64,000 bases of DNA from assembly GCA_903928015.1 (NCBI GenBank), contig CAIYPF010000030.1:124001-188000 (forward strand), read 5' to 3'. Of the stretch, positions 31,462 through 41,322 are shown in pieces. Origin of the DNA: an uncultured Gammaproteobacteria bacterium. GTDB lineage: Bacteria; Pseudomonadota; Gammaproteobacteria; Pseudomonadales; UBA5518. Made by a program: the position numbers and the translations under genes. Numbering within the stretch: the first letter of the stretch is position 1; each line of letters starts with the position of its first letter. The notes under the pieces are model-generated. The model was not told where the DNA came from. It saw only the letters and a program-made list of their open reading frames with translations, and did not search any database.

Positions 31462-31467
31462 TATAAT
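31462..31467 (+). promoter_or_regulatory. -10 element of maeB
   Basis: A perfect TATAAT lies 60 bases ahead of the maeB ATG in the divergent region. The best upstream TTGCAC (31444-31449) is only 12 bases away, too close for a normal sigma-70 spacing, so the -35 is weak or an activator is needed. The leader would be about 54 bases long. Confidence 0.5.
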
Positions 31468-31527
31468 CGACGCATTCCCCGGGGACGCAGTTCCGCACCC
31501 CCGAACCACTACCGGAGCCTGAGCACG

Positions 31528-33794
<2,267 letters not shown>

Positions 33795-33798
<4 letters not shown>

Positions 33799-33812
33799 GG
33801 GACGTCCCTCAG
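33795..33812. terminator. Palindrome containing both convergent stop codons
   Basis: CTGAGGGACGTCCCTCAG is a perfect 18-base palindrome. The maeB TGA (33796-33798) and the TGA of the convergent GNAT gene (33809-33811 on the minus strand) are its mirrored halves, with only ten bases between the two genes. It could fold as a short hairpin in either transcript, though its tight centre and lack of a U-tract weaken the terminator call. Confidence 0.5.
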
Positions 33813-34438
33813 GACAGCGCGCACTCCATGTAGTGGTGATCCGCAACCCGCTCGCCCCAACGCTCGGGGAGAGCGGAGCGGCGGGTCGCCAGCACACGGA
33901 ACCCGGATGCCTCGTACAGCGCCCGTGCCCGTGGGTTGCTGTCAGCCACATCCAGCGCGGCGCGCGTGTAACCGTCTTCGCGCGCACGTGCCAGCAAGTG
34001 CCCGAGGATCGCGCGCCCGATACCACCGCCGCGGACGTCCGGATGCACCGCGAAATGGCCGATGTAGGCAACGCCCGGCACAGCGGGCCGCACGATGCGC
34101 TCCATGCGCAGACCCCGCCACAGGACAGGCACGGCGCGCATTCCGTAGAAACCCGTGATATGGCGCAGCGCGCTCGCGGTGAACGTCCCGTTCAGCCGCG
34201 CATCCCAGACGGCCACCACCGCAAGAGTTCGGCCATCGCGCTCGGCGAGCAGGTGGTTACGGAAACCGAACTGCCCGCTGCCCTCGCGGAAGGATGTGTG
34301 GAGGAACTCCAGCGACTGGCCGTGGTGCTGCTGCGAGAACACCGCGCGGAAGGCTACCGGCCCCGAGTCGTGGATCAGCGGCACCACCGCAACGGCGTCA
34401 TCGGCGGCGCATGGCCGCAATTCCAGTTCCGTGCTCAT
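33809..34438 (-). CDS. GNAT-family N-acetyltransferase
   Basis: A 209-residue GNAT protein. It begins MSTELELRPCAADDAVAVVPLI and carries the acetyl-CoA-binding pattern IGHFAVHPDVRGGGIGRAIL (residues about 130-150), then ADSNPRARALYEASGFRVL. The acceptor is unknown. ATG 34438 overlaps the stop of the upstream GFA-type gene (ATGA, 34435-34438), so the pair is translationally coupled. Its 3' end abuts maeB through the palindrome at 33795-33812. Confidence 0.85.
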   Translation of the reverse strand: MSTELELRPCAADDAVAVVPLIHDSGPVAFRAVFSQQHHGQSLEFLHTSFREGSGQFGFRNHLLAERDGRTLAVVAVWDARLNGTFTASALRHITGFYGMRAVPVLWRGLRMERIVRPAVPGVAYIGHFAVHPDVRGGGIGRAILGHLLARAREDGYTRAALDVADSNPRARALYEASGFRVLATRRSALPERWGERVADHHYMECALS

Positions 34439-34821
34439 TCCTGCGACAGGTGGGCAAGCCTGCCCGCGCCCTGCTCCCAGTTCCGGCCGTCGAAGGCTTC
34501 GATACCGATGGCCTCGATGCTGCCCTCGTCGACGCAACGCAGGTTGATGCTGATGCCGTCGGGATTGGATCGCGGCACGTAAAACGATTTGATGCCGCAA
34601 CGGCTGCAAAAAAGGTGTCGAGCCACACCCGTGCCGAAGCGGTACTCGGTGAGTGCATCCGCGCCCGCAAGCAGGCGGAAGCGGGATGCCGGCACGATCA
34701 GGTGGAGATAGCCGCTGCGACTGCAGATCGAGCAGTTGCACTCATGGGCTTCGACTCTCGCCGGGGCATCGAACTCGAAACGTACTGCCCCGCAATGGCA
34801 GCCCCCCAGATGGGTTTTCAT
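34435..34821 (-). CDS. GFA/CENP-V family zinc protein
   Basis: A 128-residue protein of the glutathione-dependent formaldehyde-activating (GFA) superfamily. Zinc-binding cysteines are at Cys8 and Cys10 (GGCHCGAVRF), Cys28, Cys30 and Cys33 (CNCSICS) and Cys72 and Cys75 (FCSRCGIKSF), the full set for the fold. Most members are of unknown function; true formaldehyde-activating activity has been questioned for the family. ATG 34821 is the first in-frame start before the conserved GGCHCG. It heads a two-gene unit with the GNAT gene and is divergent from a Rieske oxygenase gene. Confidence 0.85.
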   Translation of the reverse strand: MKTHLGGCHCGAVRFEFDAPARVEAHECNCSICSRSGYLHLIVPASRFRLLAGADALTEYRFGTGVARHLFCSRCGIKSFYVPRSNPDGISINLRCVDEGSIEAIGIEAFDGRNWEQGAGRLAHLSQE

Positions 34822-34966
34822 GCTGTATCTCTCAAGACGCCGTGTTCGGGGCAAGCATAACAGCGGCTCCTGAGGGCATGCCGGGCACGGGTCGCCGTGG
34901 CGGGGATTGTGCCCCGATCCGGGCGCATTTAAGGTTCGCGCCTCAAACCGCAGACAGCATCCACCC

Positions 34967-36223
34967 ATGCAGCGCCCCCTGCCCCGCGAGGCATTCCTCC
35001 GCGAAGACACCTACGCCCGGACCCGCAAGCCGGTGGACCTCGCCTGGACGCTGATCCCGGATGCCTACACCTCGCCGGAGTTCCACGCCCTCGAGCAGCA
35101 GAGGATCTTCGCGAAGAACTGGGTGCCCGTGTGCCTCGCCGAGGAAATCGGCAAACCCGGCGATTTCCGTGTCGTCGAGGTGGCCGGACGCTCGCTGATC
35201 CTCACCCGCAACGCAGACGGTGAACTGCGCGCCTTCCACAACGTGTGCAGACACCGCGGCGCCCGGCTCTGCGATGGTTCAGGCCACACCGGGCGGTTCT
35301 TCACCTGCCCCTATCACAACTGGGCCTACGATCTGGATGGGGCCTGCCGGGCAACGCCGCACTTCGCACCCGCAGATCCGCTGCAAGTGCCCTGCGATGC
35401 GGGAGACGAGGCCTTCGATCGCGCCAACATGGGTCTGTATACGGCCCGTGTCGCGCAGTGGGCGTGCCTGATATTCGTGTGCCTGGATCCCTCGAGCCCC
35501 GAACTGACCGAGGAACTGGGCGATCTGCCGGAGCGCTTCCGCGCATACCGCGTGGGCGAATACCGGATCGCGAGGCGCGTCGACTACGAGATCAAGGCCA
35601 ACTGGAAACTGGTGGCCGAGAATTTCATGGAGTACTACCACCTGCCCTCGATACACCCCGCGCTGCTCGATGTCTCGCCGGTGGAAGCGCATTACCGCTG
35701 GCAAGGCGCAGGCAAGTACGTGGGGCTCTGCACCTGGCCGGTGGGTGCGGATACCGATGACGGCGGCTGGAGAGGACTGCCTCCGCTGGCCGGCATCACT
35801 GGCCAGGATGCCGACGCCGCACGTTTTGCCTGGGTTTTCCCGACGATTGGCATCAGCGTGAACGCCAACCACGTGTTCCTGCTGATCGCCCGGCCCACGG
35901 CAGCGGGAATCACGGAGGAAAGCGCCTACTTGCTCACGCACCCCGAGTCGGTCGCGGCAAGCGCGGATCCGGAGAGCGCGACGGACGAGTTGCTGCGCTT
36001 CTGGGACACGATCAACCGCGAGGACATCGCCGTGGTCGAGCGGGTTCAGGACGGTCTGCAGAACACCGAATACCAGGGCGGCCGCATGTGCTCGCGCTTC
36101 GAGGAGTCCTGCCACCGTTTCCAGAACATGGTGATCGACGCCATGCTCGGACTGCAGCGCATACCCTCAGGCGACGACCCCGAAACGGCGCGCCGCTTCG
36201 GACCTCCCCAGAACGACGCCTGA
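34967..36223 (+). CDS. Rieske aromatic-ring-hydroxylating oxygenase, alpha subunit type
   Basis: A 418-residue oxygenase. The Rieske [2Fe-2S] site is Cys94-x-His96 and Cys114-x2-His117 (CRHRGARLC, CPYHNW); the mononuclear iron site has His225 and His230 in NFMEYYHLPSIHP. The layout matches ring-hydroxylating dioxygenases and choline/carnitine monooxygenase-like proteins. No beta subunit, ferredoxin or reductase is next to it, which favours an alpha-only homotrimer fed by a remote reductase. It is unlike the KshA-like fragment at the left edge. ATG 34967 is chosen as the nearest start to the conserved PREAFLREDTY; another ATG lies 60 bases upstream. Confidence 0.88.
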   Translation: MQRPLPREAFLREDTYARTRKPVDLAWTLIPDAYTSPEFHALEQQRIFAKNWVPVCLAEEIGKPGDFRVVEVAGRSLILTRNADGELRAFHNVCRHRGARLCDGSGHTGRFFTCPYHNWAYDLDGACRATPHFAPADPLQVPCDAGDEAFDRANMGLYTARVAQWACLIFVCLDPSSPELTEELGDLPERFRAYRVGEYRIARRVDYEIKANWKLVAENFMEYYHLPSIHPALLDVSPVEAHYRWQGAGKYVGLCTWPVGADTDDGGWRGLPPLAGITGQDADAARFAWVFPTIGISVNANHVFLLIARPTAAGITEESAYLLTHPESVAASADPESATDELLRFWDTINREDIAVVERVQDGLQNTEYQGGRMCSRFEESCHRFQNMVIDAMLGLQRIPSGDDPETARRFGPPQNDA

Positions 36224-36310
36224 GCCCAACCGTGCCATCGAGCGTGGCGACAAGGCTCAGTTGCGCCGCCGATACCAGTGCGTCCGCGCCCGCGGAAACG
36301 AAGAGGTACA

Positions 36311-36333
36311 GCGGGCTGCCGGGGCGAGCCCGC
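36311..36333. terminator. Hairpin between convergent Rieske and kinase genes
   Basis: GCGGGCT (36311-36317) and AGCCCGC (36327-36333) form a perfect 7-bp stem with a 9-base loop. It sits in the 131 bases between the stop codons of two convergent genes, and GTGTTTC follows on the plus strand. It is probably a bidirectional terminator, though the U-tract is poor. Confidence 0.45.
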
Positions 36334-36354
36334 CGTGTTTCGGGGAACAGGGCA

Positions 36355-38289
36355 TCAGCCGCACGCCAGCAACCTGCCCAAGGTTTCTGACAACAGCTTT
36401 ACATCGATGGGCTTGGTCAGACAGTCGACCATGCCGGCCTGCCGGCACCGCTCGAGTTCCTCGGGCAGGGCATAGGCGGTCATCGCGACGATGGGCGGAC
36501 AATCCGCGCCCAGCCGGGAGACGATCTGTCGCGTGGCCTCGAGGCCGTCCATCTCCGGCATATGCACATCCATCAGGATGAGGTCGAAGCCCGCATCCGG
36601 CCGGCAGGCCATCTCGACGGCCACCTCGCCGTTATTGGCGATGCTCACACTCATGCCGTCGCGCTCGAGGAATTTGCGCGCCACCAGCTGGTTCACAGGC
36701 ACGTCCTCGACCAGCAGGACTCGCCGACCGGAGAGCATGCAGCCCGGCTCTGGCTGGGGCCGGCCGAGCGGCTCGGGCACGGGCATGCTGGCGGCGGGCA
36801 AGGGCAGCGTGAACGTGAAACAGGCGCCCGCGCCGGGAACGGAAGTCACCCCCAACTCGCCGCCCATCATGCGCACGAGCTCTGCACTGATCGTGAGTCC
36901 CAGACCCGTGCCGCCAAAGCGGCGCGTGGTGGATTCATCGGCCTGCGTGAAGGGGCTGAACACGCGCTCTATCTGCTGCTGGCTGAGGCCGATGCCGGTA
37001 TCACGCACACTGAACGTGATGCCGGATACATCCCTGTCGACCTGCAGTTCGACCTGCCCTTCCGGCGTGAACTTGATCGCATTCGACAGGAGATTGGAAA
37101 GAACCTGGCGCAGCCGAAGCGGATCTCCCTGCACGATCTGCGGCAGCCCGACCTCGAGCCCGAGCAGCAGCTCGAGGCCACGCCCCGAGGCAAGCACGGC
37201 GAAGGAGCCGTGCAGCGAGTCCAGCAGTTCGCGCAGGTTGAAGGGGATGCGTTCAAGCGATACCGCACCGGCCTCCAGCTTGGAGAAATCGAGCAGGTCG
37301 TTGATGAGTGCGAGCAGATCAGCGCCCGCGTTGCGTATCAAACCGGCGTATTCGCGCAGGCGTGCTTCCTCGGGTTCCGAGGCGGCCAGTTCACCCAAAC
37401 CCAGAATGGCCGTGAGCGGCGTGCGGATTTCGTGCGAGACGGTGGCGAGGAAACGGCTCTTGGCATCGCTCGCGGCGGCGGCCGCACGTGCTGCCTCGGC
37501 CTGTGCCTGCGCGGCCTCGATGCGATCCGTGATGTCCAGGCACGAGCCCACATGACCGGCGAAGACGCCTTCTGGCGTGAAACGCGGTGCCGCGCGGTCG
37601 GACACCCATCGCCAGAGGCCATCGCAGCGCCGCATGCGGTAGTCCTCCTCCAGAAGGCTGCGGGTGTTCACGGCCCGCGAGTAAGCCTCCACGCAACGCT
37701 CCCGGTCCTCCGGATGGATATTGTCGATCCAACCGTCGTCTCTTTCCTCTTCCATCGAGCGACCCGTGAACTCGAGCCAGGCGCGGTTGTAGTAGTCACC
37801 CTCGCCACCGGGGCCCGAGGTCCAGATCATGCCGGGCGAGGCATCGGCCATCAGGCGGAAGCGCTGCTCGCTATCCTGCAGTGCTGCGCTGTTCTGCCGC
37901 AATTCCCGCTCATAACGCAGGGTCTCGGCGATCTCCTGCAAGGAGACCATGTAAGCATCGGTTTCGAGCCGGTAGATGGTCGCGGCGACCATCACCTCGT
38001 GCCCGCCCGGCCCCGCTCCCTGAAGGCGCAGACGACGCTGGTCCCATACAAGCCCGCTCGGGGCGCTGAAGTCCGCGATATGACGCCGGAGATCGGGGGC
38101 ACTGCTGGCAAGCACCTCGTAGAGGTTCATCAACCGGGATGTCACAGGTACCAGGAGCCGCGTGACCTCCGGGTTCAGCATCTCGATGCTGCCGTCGCCG
38201 CGCATCATCAGGAGGCCGGTGGGCACCTGATAGAGGAATCGGAGGAGGCGTTCGTTCTCCTCGGCAAGTTCGCGCGTGCGATCGATCAT
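36355..38289 (-). CDS. Soluble PAS-PAS hybrid histidine kinase, partner of the PYP gene
   Basis: A 644-residue kinase with no membrane segment. It starts with a short coiled coil (RTRELAEENERLLRFLYQ), then a PAS-like domain (about 12-125; GLLMMRGDGSIEMLNPEVTR), a second PAS with a PAC motif (140-256; WRWVSDRAAPRF, DITDRI), a coiled linker rich in Ala, HisKA His286 (FLATVSHEIRTPL), HATPase (NLLSNAIKF; DTGIGLSQQ; GGTGLGLTIS) and a receiver (522-644; Asp574, Lys627). There is no Hpt domain. ATG 38289 is 4 bases after the stop of the photoactive yellow protein gene, so the two should be cotranslated. The kinase is likely the signalling partner of that photoreceptor; its target is not in view. Confidence 0.9.
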   Translation of the reverse strand: MIDRTRELAEENERLLRFLYQVPTGLLMMRGDGSIEMLNPEVTRLLVPVTSRLMNLYEVLASSAPDLRRHIADFSAPSGLVWDQRRLRLQGAGPGGHEVMVAATIYRLETDAYMVSLQEIAETLRYERELRQNSAALQDSEQRFRLMADASPGMIWTSGPGGEGDYYNRAWLEFTGRSMEEERDDGWIDNIHPEDRERCVEAYSRAVNTRSLLEEDYRMRRCDGLWRWVSDRAAPRFTPEGVFAGHVGSCLDITDRIEAAQAQAEAARAAAAASDAKSRFLATVSHEIRTPLTAILGLGELAASEPEEARLREYAGLIRNAGADLLALINDLLDFSKLEAGAVSLERIPFNLRELLDSLHGSFAVLASGRGLELLLGLEVGLPQIVQGDPLRLRQVLSNLLSNAIKFTPEGQVELQVDRDVSGITFSVRDTGIGLSQQQIERVFSPFTQADESTTRRFGGTGLGLTISAELVRMMGGELGVTSVPGAGACFTFTLPLPAASMPVPEPLGRPQPEPGCMLSGRRVLLVEDVPVNQLVARKFLERDGMSVSIANNGEVAVEMACRPDAGFDLILMDVHMPEMDGLEATRQIVSRLGADCPPIVAMTAYALPEELERCRQAGMVDCLTKPIDVKLLSETLGRLLACG

Positions 38290-38293
38290 CCGT

Positions 38294-38650
38294 TTAGCGG
38301 AGCACGGCCACGTAGCGGGTGGTCTGACCGGGCGCCTTGAGCAGGCGCAGGCGCACCGGCGTTGGCCGGACACGGAAGGTGAAGGTGTACTCGATCTGGT
38401 CATCGATGGCGGCTTCCTCGTCGAAGCGGTGGGCGACGAGGTAGTTGTTCATGCAGGGAGCAACATCGGTGAAGAGGTGACGACCCAGCACGCGGTCCCT
38501 CTTGTAGCACACGCTTTCGGACTCGGTCGCGTTGTAACGCGTGACGAGGCCCTCGGGATCGAAGCCTATGACGCCGAAGGGGAGAGAATCGAGAACATCG
38601 TCCGAGGCCGCGTCAAGAGCAGCCGCAAGATCGCTTTGATCGAATTGCAT
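38294..38650 (-). CDS. pyp: Photoactive yellow protein (PYP) family photoreceptor
   Basis: A 118-residue cytoplasmic PAS-fold blue-light sensor that carries p-coumaric acid on a cysteine. It aligns with my recollection of Halorhodospira halophila PYP without gaps from LPFGVIGFD to DVAPC, with an offset of 3: Tyr39 (=Tyr42), Glu43 (=Glu46) and chromophore Cys66 (=Cys69, in DVAPC) are kept. Thr50 is Val47, Arg52 is Tyr49 and Met100 is Val94. The C-terminal part EYTFTFRVRPTPV also fits. ATG 38650 has AGAGG upstream and gives a normal N-terminus; a GTG at 38677 would add 9 residues. It is followed after 4 bases by a hybrid kinase. No p-coumarate ligase or tyrosine ammonia-lyase gene is in the window. 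Confidence 0.9.
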   Translation of the reverse strand: MQFDQSDLAAALDAASDDVLDSLPFGVIGFDPEGLVTRYNATESESVCYKRDRVLGRHLFTDVAPCMNNYLVAHRFDEEAAIDDQIEYTFTFRVRPTPVRLRLLKAPGQTTRYVAVLR

Positions 38651-38716
38651 CGGAAATCGGGCCTCTTGGCGGAACACATCTGGTGACGGGAAGGATAACC
38701 CCGGGCAGCGCCGGGG

Positions 38717-39337
38717 TCACCCCACCCGCCACGTCCACACCCGCATCGGCACGCCCTCGCCGTGCTCTGTCACCAGTGCAGCGGGTTCGCTGCACCGGAG
38801 CAGCGCCCATTGCCCTGCCGCGCTCAGTTCCTCAACCGAGGCGGCGAAACCCAGGTCACGGAACACATCGTCACGGAAGCTGAGGGTGATGGTGCCGCCC
38901 GGGCGCAGCAGCATGCCCAGCGCGGCAAGCGGGCCCGGGCCCACGTGACCGAATGTGAACACACCCACACTCACCACCGCATCGAGGCTGCCCGGCGCAA
39001 GCGGCAGTGCCTCGGTGAGCGAGGCCTGGAGCAATTCGTCATAGGCTCCCGTCAACGCGGCCTTCTCCAGCATGCCGGCAGAAAAATCGATGCCGATCAC
39101 CCGTGCGGCACCACCCGTACGCAGGGCCACACCGACCTGACCCGTTCCGCAACCGGCATCGAGCACCACGCCACCACGCCCGCCCTGATCGAGGCACTGC
39201 GCGGCAGCAGCACCCGGGGCGGCCCAATCGAGGACGTCCATGTCAGCGTCGTAGTGCGCGGACCACTCGTCGTACCGGCGCTGCAGATCCTCCGGATCGG
39301 TGGCGGCATAGATCCAGTCGAGGCGCTCGGAACTCAT
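38717..39337 (-). CDS. Class I SAM-dependent methyltransferase
   Basis: A 206-residue protein with the Rossmann-like SAM-binding motif VLDAGCGTGQVGVAL (residues about 58-72), the acidic ribose loop VIGIDFSAGML and the post-II segment LRPGGTITLSFRDD. The start MSSERLDWIYAATDPEDLQRRYDEWSA resembles the Williams-Beuren region 27 (METTL27)-like group. The substrate is unknown. Its ATG overlaps the stop of the upstream LLM oxidoreductase (ATGA, 39334-39337), so they are coupled. It precedes the PYP gene by 66 bases on the same strand, so all four genes could share a transcript. Confidence 0.85.
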   Translation of the reverse strand: MSSERLDWIYAATDPEDLQRRYDEWSAHYDADMDVLDWAAPGAAAAQCLDQGGRGGVVLDAGCGTGQVGVALRTGGAARVIGIDFSAGMLEKAALTGAYDELLQASLTEALPLAPGSLDAVVSVGVFTFGHVGPGPLAALGMLLRPGGTITLSFRDDVFRDLGFAASVEELSAAGQWALLRCSEPAALVTEHGEGVPMRVWTWRVG

Positions 39338-40230
39338 GCGCCCAGACTCCCCAGCACGTCGCGCGTGCGGCGGATCAGGGTGCGCAGGCCGCTGATGTCG
39401 GCGGTGTCGCCCTCGTGCTGGGCGATCATCAGACGGCCAACAGGAAGATCGAGGTAACGCCGCATGAGCTCCTTATCGAGCGAGCCACGGAACTGCCAGC
39501 TGCCGGGCCACACCGTGAGTTCGACCGCTGCCGGATCACGGCCGGCTGCACGCGCCGCGGCATACAGATCTTGCAGGCGCAACGCCAGATCTTCCGGTGA
39601 AATCACGTAGGGGTAAAAACCGTTGCCCAGACGACCTGCCCGGCGCGCGGCCGCCGCCGTGCTGCCACCGACGATAATCGGCACACCGCCCTCCTGCACC
39701 ACCGGCACATCGCAGAAAACACGGTGGAATTGCAGGAATTCCCCCTCGAAGGACGCCGGAGACCGGGTCCACAGCGCACGCATGGCGAGGATGTTCTCGT
39801 CCATGCGGCGGCCACGCTCAGTGAAGGGGATGTTGAGCGCTGCGTACTCTTCTTCCTGCCAGCCCAGACCTGCACCGAGCATGATGCGGCCGCGGGTCAG
39901 CTGATCGATCGTGGCGAGGCGTTTGGCGAGCTGCACCGGACTGTACTGCGGGAGTATGAGCACGCCGGTGGCGAACTTCAGCCGCCGCGAGTGCGCAGCG
40001 GCGAAGGTGAGCCAGGCCAGCGGATCGGGCATGGAGGTGAGCTCGTCCGTAGGCATGCGGCCATCGGCCGAATAGGGATAGTTGGGCTTGTAGTTTTCGG
40101 CGACCAGCACATGCTCCACGCCCCACAAAGACTCGACCTCTTCCTCGTCGAGCATCGCCACAAGCTCCGCCACCCAGTCCGGATCGCAGACGATGCCGCG
40201 GCGGAACAGTGGAATCACCCCGATCTTCAT
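39334..40230 (-). CDS. LLM-class (luciferase-like) F420/FMN oxidoreductase
   Basis: A 298-residue TIM-barrel protein of the luciferase-like monooxygenase family, subgroup usually called F420-dependent (Rv2161c-like). Key segments are MKIGVIPLFRRG, VLILPQYSPVQLAKRLATID, GRIMLGAGLGWQEEEYAALN and GVPIIVGGSTAAAARRAGR. These enzymes oxidise or reduce alcohols and ketones using F420 or FMN; the sequence does not settle which. I chose ATG 40230 because GGAG sits 7 bases upstream; an ATG two codons earlier would put that site too close. It is divergent from an esterase gene and coupled to the methyltransferase. Confidence 0.85.
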   Translation of the reverse strand: MKIGVIPLFRRGIVCDPDWVAELVAMLDEEEVESLWGVEHVLVAENYKPNYPYSADGRMPTDELTSMPDPLAWLTFAAAHSRRLKFATGVLILPQYSPVQLAKRLATIDQLTRGRIMLGAGLGWQEEEYAALNIPFTERGRRMDENILAMRALWTRSPASFEGEFLQFHRVFCDVPVVQEGGVPIIVGGSTAAAARRAGRLGNGFYPYVISPEDLALRLQDLYAAARAAGRDPAAVELTVWPGSWQFRGSLDKELMRRYLDLPVGRLMIAQHEGDTADISGLRTLIRRTRDVLGSLGA

Positions 40231-40362
40231 CTGCATGCTCCGGCAAACCCTCACAGACCGCCGAGCAGACAGCAAAGACCACCGATGCGTCAATCGCGGC
40301 TCGACGCCCCGCGCCGGGCGCCGCTATGCTCCGGCCGCAACCGCAGACTCCGGAGCCGCCCG

Positions 40363-41322
40363 ATGGCAGAAGACACCACCGGCAAATACGCCATCCTTCC
40401 CGAATTCAGCAAATTCCCGGCATTGCCGGTACGGAACAGCCCGTGGCTGTTGCGGCTGCTCAGCCTCTTCATCGCGGCACAGCGGCTCACGCAGCGCTGG
40501 AAGCCCGGCATACGGGCGCTGCGGCGTCAGGTGCGCAGGGGCACGGACGCACCCGTGCGCGTGATCGAGGTAAGCGCAGCCGGCTCCGCCGATCCATCGC
40601 CCGCGCTGATCTACTGCCACGGCGGGGCGTTCTTCCTCACCTACGCGGCCATCCATCTGGACAACGCGCAGCACATCGCGCGAGCGACGGGCTGCAAGGT
40701 GTTCGTGGTCGATTACCGGCTCTCGACCGAGGCTCCCTTCCCGGCACAATTCGACGACTGCTATTCCTGCCTGCGCTGGGTACACGAACAGGCCGAGGAA
40801 CTCGGCGTCGACCCCTCACGCATCGGCGTGATGGGCGACAGTGCGGGCGGGGCCCTTGCCGCAGGACTCGCCCAGAAAGCACGCGACGAGGGCTTGGCGG
40901 TGCGAGCACAGATCCTGCTCTATCCGGTCACGGATTCCTCCTGCAGCAGCGCATCCGCGCAGGCCTTCACCGACACGCCGCTGTGGACCGCCGGCGCAAA
41001 CCGCATCATGTGGGACATCTACCTCCGCGGCAGCCCCACGAACCCGCCGCCCCGCTATGCATCCCCCTCTCACCGCGAGGATCTCTCGGGGCTGCCGGCA
41101 GCCTATGTGGAAACCGCGGAATTCGACCCGCTGCGCGACGAGGCCATCGACTACGCCAAACGGCTGGCCGCGGCGGGCGTCACGGTGCGTCTCAACAAGA
41201 CGCGCGGCACCATCCACGCCATCGACACCGTGCCAGGCTCGCCCACTACCCAGGCGGCCATGGGCAAGCGCGTCGAAGCGGTGCGTGAATTGCTGGTCGA
41301 TCCGGAGGGCATGGCAGCATGA
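40363..41322 (+). CDS. Hormone-sensitive-lipase family alpha/beta hydrolase
   Basis: A 319-residue esterase. The oxyanion-hole motif is HGGAFF (residues 86-91), the nucleophile is Ser150 in GDSAGG, and the triad is completed by Asp245 (EFDPLRDE) and His275 (GTIHAID). A 50-residue N-terminal cap precedes the core. Members hydrolyse short acyl esters, lactones or steroid and terpene esters. There is no signal peptide. The start at ATG 40363 is the first before the conserved region; the frame stays open into the divergent LLM gene. Its stop overlaps the start of molybdopterin enzyme no. 3 (ATGA, 41319-41322), suggesting linked metabolism. Confidence 0.88.
   Translation: MAEDTTGKYAILPEFSKFPALPVRNSPWLLRLLSLFIAAQRLTQRWKPGIRALRRQVRRGTDAPVRVIEVSAAGSADPSPALIYCHGGAFFLTYAAIHLDNAQHIARATGCKVFVVDYRLSTEAPFPAQFDDCYSCLRWVHEQAEELGVDPSRIGVMGDSAGGALAAGLAQKARDEGLAVRAQILLYPVTDSSCSSASAQAFTDTPLWTAGANRIMWDIYLRGSPTNPPPRYASPSHREDLSGLPAAYVETAEFDPLRDEAIDYAKRLAAAGVTVRLNKTRGTIHAIDTVPGSPTTQAAMGKRVEAVRELLVDPEGMAA

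Noticed and set aside
30553-31527. A long N-terminal extension of maeB
   Set aside because: The extra 325 codons are antisense to the YtcJ-type amidohydrolase, and MaeB homology begins at MDDSLREAAIRYH with its own ribosome-binding site.
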